From an uncultured Nocardiaceae bacterium (lineage in GTDB: Bacteria; Actinomycetota; Actinomycetes; Mycobacteriales; Mycobacteriaceae): a DNA stretch of 20,899 nt. The stretch covers positions 1 through 20,899 of the forward strand of contig CAKZIX010000022.1 in the NCBI GenBank assembly GCA_936936565.1, given 5' to 3'. The notes beneath the pieces were generated by a model. That model had not been told where the DNA came from. It was given only the letters and a program-made list of their open reading frames with translations, and made no database searches. The position numbers were made by a program, and so were the translations under genes. Every line of letters starts with the position of its first letter. The stretch's first letter is position 1. Below are positions 16,611 to 20,899 of this stretch, one piece after another.

Positions 16611-17387
16611 ATGACCCGTCCTGTTGCGCTCGTGACCGGTCCGACGTCCGGCATCGGCGCGGGATTCGCCGACAGGCTCGCATCGTTGGGCTACGACCTG
16701 GTGCTCGTCGCCCGGAACGAGACCCGGCTCGCGGAGCTGGCCGCGTCCGTGGAGCGCCGCTACGGCGCGCACGCGGAGTCGCTGGCCGCCGATCTGGCAA
16801 CCGAGGCGGGGCGGGATCTGGTTGCGAAGCGGCTGCAGCAGGGCGTCGATTTCCTGGTCAACAACGCGGGATTCGGGCTGACCGGGGAATTCTGGACGTT
16901 GCCGCCCGAGCAGTTGCAAGCGCAGCTGGATGTCAACGTCACCGCCGTCATGCAGCTCACCCGGGCCGCGCTGCCGTCGATGCTGCACAACGCCAAGGGC
17001 AGCATCGTCAACGTCGCGAGCGTGGCCGGGCTGGTCAGCGGGCGCGGGTCCACCTACTCGGCGTCCAAGGCCTACGTGGTCTCGTTCACCGAGGGGCTGG
17101 CCGGCGGGCTGGCCGGCACCGGCGTGCGGCTGCAGGCACTGTGCCCGGGATTCGTGCACACCGAGTTCCACGAGCGCGCGGGTATCGACATGGATTCCAT
17201 CCCGAAGCTGTTGTGGCTCAACGTCGATCAGGTGGTCGCCGCCTCGCTGTCGGATCTCGACAAGGGCCGGGTGCTGTCGGTGCCGGGTGTGCAGTACAAG
17301 GTCATCTCCTCGGCCAGCCGGGTCATCCCGCGCTCGGCGGCCCGCCGGATCAACAACGTCGTAGCTCGCGCCCGCAACCGCACCTAG
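16611..17387 (+). CDS. Short-chain dehydrogenase/reductase (SDR), classical type
   Basis: The 258-residue enzyme has the classical SDR signature: cofactor motif TGPTSGIG at 9-16, NNAG at 84-87, active-site Ser137 and the YxxxK pair Tyr149/Lys153, then PGFVHTEF. Arg35 after the second strand (LVLVARNE) suggests NADPH preference. It is a soluble, probably tetrameric or dimeric oxidoreductase acting on an alcohol/ketone, of unknown substrate. The C-terminal tail is rich in Arg. It begins the probable transcript SDR - pyrE - Cys/His-rich protein - YhhN-like, with an 11-base gap to pyrE. In M. tuberculosis an SDR is not at this place as far as I recall, so the partnership with pyrE is likely positional only. 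Confidence 0.9.
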   Translation: MTRPVALVTGPTSGIGAGFADRLASLGYDLVLVARNETRLAELAASVERRYGAHAESLAADLATEAGRDLVAKRLQQGVDFLVNNAGFGLTGEFWTLPPEQLQAQLDVNVTAVMQLTRAALPSMLHNAKGSIVNVASVAGLVSGRGSTYSASKAYVVSFTEGLAGGLAGTGVRLQALCPGFVHTEFHERAGIDMDSIPKLLWLNVDQVVAASLSDLDKGRVLSVPGVQYKVISSASRVIPRSAARRINNVVARARNRT

Positions 17388-17391
17388 GAGG
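17386..17391 (+). promoter_or_regulatory. Ribosome binding site that fixes the TTG start of pyrE
   Basis: AGGAGG overlaps the stop codon of the dehydrogenase gene and lies seven bases before TTG 17399. No ATG or GTG in frame is nearer, so the rare TTG is the start. Confidence 0.8.
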
Positions 17392-17398
17392 AAATCTG

Positions 17399-17929
17399 TT
17401 GTCCGACAAGGCAACTCTTGCCGAGCTCGTCCGCGCACTTGCCATCGTGCACGGCCGGGTCACGCTGTCGTCGGGCAAGGAGGCCGATTACTACGTCGAC
17501 TTGCGGCGGGCCACCCTGCATCACGAGGCGGCACCTCTGATCGGCAAGTTGCTGCGGGAGCTGGTCTCGGACTGGGATTTCGCGGCGGTCGGCGGGCTGA
17601 CGATGGGTGCCGATCCGGTGGCGCAGGCGGTGCTGCACGCGCCCGGTCGTCCGATCGACGCCTTCGTGGTTCGCAAGGCCGCGAAAACGCATGGGCTGCA
17701 ACGCCAGATCGAGGGTCCCGACGTCACCGGCAAGCGGGTGCTGGTCGTCGAAGACACCACCACCACCGGCAACTCGCCGCTCACGGCGGTGCGCGCGCTG
17801 CGTGAGCACGGTGCCGAGGTCGTCGGCGTGGCCACCGTCGTAGACCGGCAGACCGGCGCCGACGCGGTGCTGGCCGCCGAAGGCCTGGCCTACCGTTACC
17901 TGCTCGGGCTAGAGGATCTCGGGCTTTGA
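17399..17929 (+). CDS. pyrE: Orotate phosphoribosyltransferase
   Basis: PyrE converts orotate and PRPP to orotidine 5'-phosphate, the fifth step of pyrimidine synthesis. The 176-residue protein has the PRPP-binding motif VLVVEDTTTTGNS at 114-126 and the catalytic loop around RKAAKTHG (92-99, with Lys93 and Lys96). The start region LAIVHGRVTLSSGKEADYYV is characteristic of OPRTs. Length matches mycobacterial PyrE (about 179). The frame is open further upstream into the dehydrogenase gene, but AGGAGG places the start at TTG 17399. The stop overlaps the next TTG as TTGA, coupling the Cys/His-rich protein to it. No PyrR-type attenuator is seen. Confidence 0.96.
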   Translation: MSDKATLAELVRALAIVHGRVTLSSGKEADYYVDLRRATLHHEAAPLIGKLLRELVSDWDFAAVGGLTMGADPVAQAVLHAPGRPIDAFVVRKAAKTHGLQRQIEGPDVTGKRVLVVEDTTTTGNSPLTAVRALREHGAEVVGVATVVDRQTGADAVLAAEGLAYRYLLGLEDLGL

Positions 17930-18579
17930 GCGCGGAGCTGGTTGCCGCGCTCACCCGCTTGCGTGAGCTGATCTCGTTGCCGGGCAACGATTTCAGCTGG
18001 TCGTCCTGGGTGGGTCCGGACGCCGCGGTGGCCGAGCTGGATCACCTGATCGCCGACGTGCGCGACGGCAATCCGCCCGCGATGAAGCTCGCGTTCGTGG
18101 TTGCGCCCACCGGGCCAGCGCACGAAACGGCGATCAGCAGCGGCTGGGCCGGCGAGTTCGAAACTGTTGCTGCGCAGGTCGATTCCGCTCTCGAACAGCT
18201 GCGGCGTGAGCGCGAGTCGGCGGTGGTGCGCCGCGCGGAATTCGCATGCAGCCGCTGCGATCAGGTCGCCGGGGCCATCGAAATCGACACCGTCGACGGG
18301 CCCGGTGTGGCCATCCGGACCAGCTTCACCTCCACCATGCGTGTGCAGTTCGCCGCCGCCGGCGCGAGCACGCTCCGAAAGGCATTGGCGGACAGCGATT
18401 CCGCAACCGTGTTCGCGCTGGATCCCGAACTTGCGCCGTGGTACTGCCCGATGTGCCCGCAGTCGTATTGCGGCCTGCACTGGGACCGCTGGGACATCTA
18501 CGACGCCGACTTCGACAGCTGGCACGACAGCGTGGCCGGGCGCTGTCCCGAGGGCCACGAACGCATGCTGGAAGACTGA
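17926..18579 (+). CDS. Unknown Cys/His-rich protein coupled to pyrE
   Basis: I do not recognise this 217-residue protein. Visible features are a helical N-terminal half (LVAALTRLRELISLPGNDFS, AVAELDHLIADVRDG) with a beta segment MKLAFVVAPTGP. The C-terminal half has possible metal ligands: Cys108 and Cys111 (CSRC), Cys174/Cys177 (CPMC), Cys182, His185, Cys207 and His211. The spacing of two CxxC pairs suggests one zinc ribbon, with Cys182/His185/Cys207/His211 as a possible second site. There is no membrane segment or signal peptide. The TTG start overlaps the pyrE stop (TTGA) with no separate ribosome site, so its translation depends on pyrE. A nucleic-acid or protein-binding role is a guess. 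Confidence 0.75.
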   Translation: MSAELVAALTRLRELISLPGNDFSWSSWVGPDAAVAELDHLIADVRDGNPPAMKLAFVVAPTGPAHETAISSGWAGEFETVAAQVDSALEQLRRERESAVVRRAEFACSRCDQVAGAIEIDTVDGPGVAIRTSFTSTMRVQFAAAGASTLRKALADSDSATVFALDPELAPWYCPMCPQSYCGLHWDRWDIYDADFDSWHDSVAGRCPEGHERMLED

Positions 18580-18606
18580 ATCGGCCCCGGCCGGAACGGA
18601 GAGCTG

Positions 18607-19236
18607 ATGAGCCGCCTCGCCGGCACGCCGCAGCGGGCACTGCCCTGGTTGTATGCCGCGGCCGCGACGGTCACGGTCGCGGGTGCGGTGTCGGGGCGCC
18701 AGCGCTGGCAGCGCTGGTCCAAGCCTGCGTTGGCCCCGCTGCTCGCGGCGCACACCGCAGATCCGCTGGTGCGCACCGGACTTGCGGCCGCCACCGTGGG
18801 TGACGTGATCCTGCTGGAACCCGACGAGGACCGGCACCTGGTGCACGGCGCGGCCGCATTCGCGGCCATGCAGTCCGCGTATATTGCGGCGCTGCTGCAA
18901 CGTTCGGCGCGGCCGACGGCCGTGGCGCTCGTGCCGCGGCTGCTGGCGTGGGCCGGCGCCGGTGCCCTGCTGCGGGCACGCGCACCGCAGCTGGCGGGGC
19001 CGCTGCTCGGCTACGGGTTGCTGCTCGGTACCACGATGACGCTGGCCTCGGACCCTGCGCTCGATCGTCGCCTGTGGTGGGGCGCCCAGCTCTTCACCGC
19101 CTCCGACGGGCTGATCGTGATGCGTCGCTTGCTGATTCGCGACGAGCGTGCCCGCCGGATCGCCGAGGGTGCGGTGCTCGCTACCTACGCCGGCGCGCAG
19201 TACCTGCTCGTGACGGGCATGACGCGAGCCCGCTAG
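18607..19236 (+). CDS. YhhN/TMEM86 family membrane protein, candidate lysoplasmalogenase
   Basis: The 209-residue product is almost entirely hydrophobic, with about seven to eight membrane segments. It begins WLYAAAATVTVAGAVSGRQR and continues SKPALAPLLAAH, then TGLAAATVGDVILLEPDEDR. It ends WGAQLFTASDGLIVMRRLL and YAGAQYLLVTGM. The paired acidic sites (GDVILL and the SDGLI near the C-terminus) and the KP after the second segment are the conserved marks of the YhhN family. Members hydrolyse the vinyl-ether bond of lysoplasmalogens in animals and some bacteria; activity here is inferred. It is preceded by ACGGAGAG within 10 bases and lies 28 bases after the Cys/His-rich gene. It is convergent with the response regulator six bases downstream. 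Confidence 0.85.
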   Translation: MSRLAGTPQRALPWLYAAAATVTVAGAVSGRQRWQRWSKPALAPLLAAHTADPLVRTGLAAATVGDVILLEPDEDRHLVHGAAAFAAMQSAYIAALLQRSARPTAVALVPRLLAWAGAGALLRARAPQLAGPLLGYGLLLGTTMTLASDPALDRRLWWGAQLFTASDGLIVMRRLLIRDERARRIAEGAVLATYAGAQYLLVTGMTRAR

Positions 19237-19244
19237 CCAGGCTC
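19226..19244. terminator. Weak bidirectional hairpin between convergent genes
   Basis: GAGCC (19226-19230) and GGCTC (19240-19244) pair across nine bases and overlap both stop codons. The stem is only five pairs with no T-run, so this is a weak candidate. Confidence 0.25.
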
Positions 19245-19887
19245 AGCGCTTCTGCAACCACATGACGACGGCGAGCACCCGGCGGTGGTGCGTATCCGTA
19301 GGCGGCAGTTGCAGTTTGGCGAAGATGTTGCCGACGTGCTTTTCCACGGCGCGCTCGGTCACCACCAGTTCGGCGGCGATCGCCGAGTTCGACAGGCCTT
19401 GTGCCATCTGCTCGAGCACCTCGCGCTCGCGCGGGGTCAGCCGGTCCAGCGAGTCCGGGCGGCGGGCGCCGAGCAGTTGACGCACCACTTCCGGATCCAG
19501 TGCGGTGCCGCCGTCGGCCACCCGCTGCACCGCGGCGACGAACTCGCCCACGTCGGCCACCCGATCCTTGAGTAGGTAGCCGACACCGGCGGCATTGTCG
19601 GCGAGTAGTTCTGCGGCATAGCGGGTTTCGACCCATTGCGAGAAGACGAGCACGCCGGTGTCGGGATGCTTGCGGCGCAGTTCGACCGCCGCGACGAGCC
19701 CCTCGTCGGTGAAGCTGGGCGGCATCCGGATGTCGACGACCGCCACATCGGGTGCGGTGTCGGCAACGGCGGCAAGCAGTTCCGTGCCGTCACCGACGGC
19801 GGCCACCACCCGGTGGCCGGCGTCGACGAGCAGGCGCTGCAGGCCATCGCGCAGGATCGCGCTGTCTTCGGCGATGACCACCCGCAT
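19243..19887 (-). CDS. NarL/LuxR-type response regulator
   Basis: The 214-residue protein has a receiver domain (1-120) with acidic residues Glu7/Asp8, the phosphoacceptor Asp52 in VVDIRMPP, Ser83 at the switch position and Lys107 in YLLKD. A LuxR-type helix-turn-helix (about 149-195) follows, with LTPREREVLEQMAQGLSNSA and TERAVEKHVGNIFAKLQL. It should bind DNA when phosphorylated by the HisKA_3 kinase encoded just upstream; the two genes overlap by one base (TGATG), so they form a pair. The receiver is intact, unlike the receiver fragment fused to that kinase. Target genes are unknown; no symmetric site was noted nearby. Confidence 0.93.
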   Translation of the reverse strand: MRVVIAEDSAILRDGLQRLLVDAGHRVVAAVGDGTELLAAVADTAPDVAVVDIRMPPSFTDEGLVAAVELRRKHPDTGVLVFSQWVETRYAAELLADNAAGVGYLLKDRVADVGEFVAAVQRVADGGTALDPEVVRQLLGARRPDSLDRLTPREREVLEQMAQGLSNSAIAAELVVTERAVEKHVGNIFAKLQLPPTDTHHRRVLAVVMWLQKR

Positions 19888-20807
19888 CAGCCGGCCACCG
19901 GCAGTGTCAGCGTGATCTCGGTGGGGCCGCCGTGCGGGCTGTGTACGTCGAGCGTGCCGTCGACGGTGGCGGCCCGCGCGGCCAGCCCGCGCAGACCGGT
20001 CCCGCGGGCCGGGTCGGCGCCGCCCACGCCGTCGTCGCTCACCATGACCACGAGGGTGCCATCCGCGCCGAGCACCCGGACCCGCGCCCGCCCCGCCCCG
20101 GCATGCTTGGCGACATTGGTGAGCAGTTCGGCAACGCTGAAGTAGGCGATGGCTTCAACGCTCGGCGACGGCCGTTGCGGTAGGTCCACGTGCAGGTCGA
20201 CGGGCACCGCGCTGCGGGCCGCCAGCGTCTGCAGCGCGGCGGCCAGGCCCAGTTCGAGGGCGGGCGGGTGGATGCCGCGCACCAGTTCCCGCAGCTCCCG
20301 CAATGCTTCGGTGGTGGTCGCGTGGGCCTCGTCCACCAGGGCTCGGGCCTCGCTGTCGGCGGGCAGCTTCTGCTGCGCCCGGCCGAGCGCCATCGCCGCC
20401 GTCACCAGCCGGGCCTGCGTCCCGTCGTGCAGATCGCGCTCGACGCGGCGCAGCGTGGCCACCGAATCCGCGACGGCTACCGCCCGGCTGGACTCCAGTT
20501 CGGCGACCCGGCGATCGCGTGCGGTGGGACCGAGCAGCGTCTCGACGAACCAGCGATCGAGCACACACAGCAACCGGACCGGCCAGGGCGCCACGAACAG
20601 CAACAGCAGCAGACCGCCGGCGGCGAACAACAGCACGCGGGGCCAGGTTTCGACGTAGAAGTCGCCCCACTGCACGATCGAGTGGTGCACGACGCCGTGC
20701 TCGTCGACGTGCGCGAGGCGCACGAGCGTGCGCAGGGCCAGGCCGATCATCTCGCGCAGATCGTTCTGGTCCTCCACCATCAGTACGCGGATCGGTTCAT
20801 CGGTCAT
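19887..20807 (-). CDS. Chimeric sensor histidine kinase: receiver N-terminus fused to HisKA_3 kinase
   Basis: The 306-residue product starts like a response regulator (RVLMVEDQNDLREMIGLALR, residues 7-26), then changes without a receiver core. From about residue 29 it continues as the second half of an actinobacterial sensor kinase: a single remaining membrane helix (57-75), the end of a PF13796-type sensor (DRWFVETLLGPTARDRR), the HisKA_3 phospho-site with His127 in RRVERDLHDGTQARLV, and the ATPase domain with N231 (ELLTNVAKHA), DDGVGG at 258-263 and GTGLRG at 269-274. The kinase core looks intact; the sensor domain is mostly missing and the receiver lacks its phospho-Asp. The gene overlaps the response regulator by one base, and overlaps the end of another kinase gene. 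An internal start cannot be excluded. Either a deletion fusion or an assembly join is likely. Confidence 0.85.
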   Translation of the reverse strand: MTDEPIRVLMVEDQNDLREMIGLALRTLVRLAHVDEHGVVHHSIVQWGDFYVETWPRVLLFAAGGLLLLLFVAPWPVRLLCVLDRWFVETLLGPTARDRRVAELESSRAVAVADSVATLRRVERDLHDGTQARLVTAAMALGRAQQKLPADSEARALVDEAHATTTEALRELRELVRGIHPPALELGLAAALQTLAARSAVPVDLHVDLPQRPSPSVEAIAYFSVAELLTNVAKHAGAGRARVRVLGADGTLVVMVSDDGVGGADPARGTGLRGLAARAATVDGTLDVHSPHGGPTEITLTLPVAG

Positions 20808-20899
20808 GGGTTGCTTCCTCTGATGCGGGTAACAGCAGGCTTACCGTCGTGCCGACACCGGGCGTGGTGGACACATCGACGAAGCCGCCGCTCTGGGTA
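20797..20899 (-). CDS. Histidine kinase, C-terminal 33 residues only
   Basis: Reading leftward from the window edge, 33 codons end at TGA (20797-20799). They encode SGGFVDVSTTPGVGTTVSLLLP followed by a short tail, split here as SGGFVDVSTTPGVG and TTVSLLLPASEEATHDR. The pattern GG-x-V-x-V-S-T-x-P-G-x-G-T-T-x-x-L-x-LP is the G2 end of HATPase_c domains of histidine kinases, often of hybrid or PAS type. The gene overlaps the start of the next one by 11 bases, as in a kinase-regulator operon, and the next protein indeed starts as a response regulator. The rest of the gene lies beyond the window. Confidence 0.75.
   Translation of the reverse strand, partial: TQSGGFVDVSTTPGVGTTVSLLLPASEEATHDR

Overview
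The window is high-GC actinobacterial DNA, most likely from the Mycobacteriales (the Mycobacterium/Rhodococcus/Nocardia/Gordonia side). Support comes from the dnaK-grpE-dnaJ-hspR order, an HspR-type HAIR operator before clpB, and a clpB / type II flavohaemoglobin / Rv0383c-like / pyrE gene set resembling that near Rv0382c-Rv0385 in M. tuberculosis (recalled, not searched). Frequent GTG and TTG starts and ATGA/GTGA/TTGA overlaps fit the same group. The genus cannot be fixed from the sequence alone. No rRNA, tRNA, CRISPR array or insertion sequence is visible, and no gene-free stretch exceeds 300 bases.

Layout, left to right. (1) 1-2968, + strand: the 3' end of dnaK, then grpE, dnaJ and hspR, an overlapping heat-shock operon. 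(2) 3036-5129, - strand: four translationally coupled genes for an Asp23/AmaP-type envelope module (Asp23, Asp23-like, DUF6286-like membrane protein, AmaP-like membrane protein). (3) 5376-8740: two full-length globin-reductase fusions (flavohaemoglobins of the mycobacterial type II kind) and between them a globin-less reductase gene broken by a one-base frameshift. A pair of 50-bp direct repeats lies in the convergent gap. (4) 8991-11543: clpB, with a HAIR operator overlapping a SigH/SigR-like promoter, so HspR from region 1 probably controls it. (5) 11551-13052: a divergent padR / alpha-beta hydrolase pair with a clear palindromic operator between them and a strong terminator after the hydrolase. 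(6) 13138-14761, - strand: a lipoprotein with three internal repeats, whose 3' end is duplicated downstream, and a DUF4328-like membrane protein. (7) 14896-19236, + strand: a membrane-anchored Pro-rich protein, an Rv0383c-like protein, a short-chain dehydrogenase, pyrE, a Cys/His-rich protein and a YhhN-type lysoplasmalogenase candidate. Three of these genes have a TAnnnT box 7-8 nt before the ATG, suggesting leaderless mRNAs. (8) 19243-20899, - strand: a NarL-type response regulator, its sensor kinase, and the tail of a second histidine kinase.

The most unusual item is the sensor kinase at 19887-20807. Its first ~28 residues are the start of a response-regulator receiver domain, joined in frame to the second half of a PF13796-type sensor kinase. 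The preceding partial gene is the C-terminus of another histidine kinase. This looks like two two-component systems merged by a deletion (or an assembly join), giving HK1 - [RR1 N-terminus::HK2] - RR2. Other points of note are the overlapping HAIR/SigH control of clpB, a 33-bp dyad between clpB and the flavohaemoglobin gene, and the repeat triplet at the end of the lipoprotein gene.
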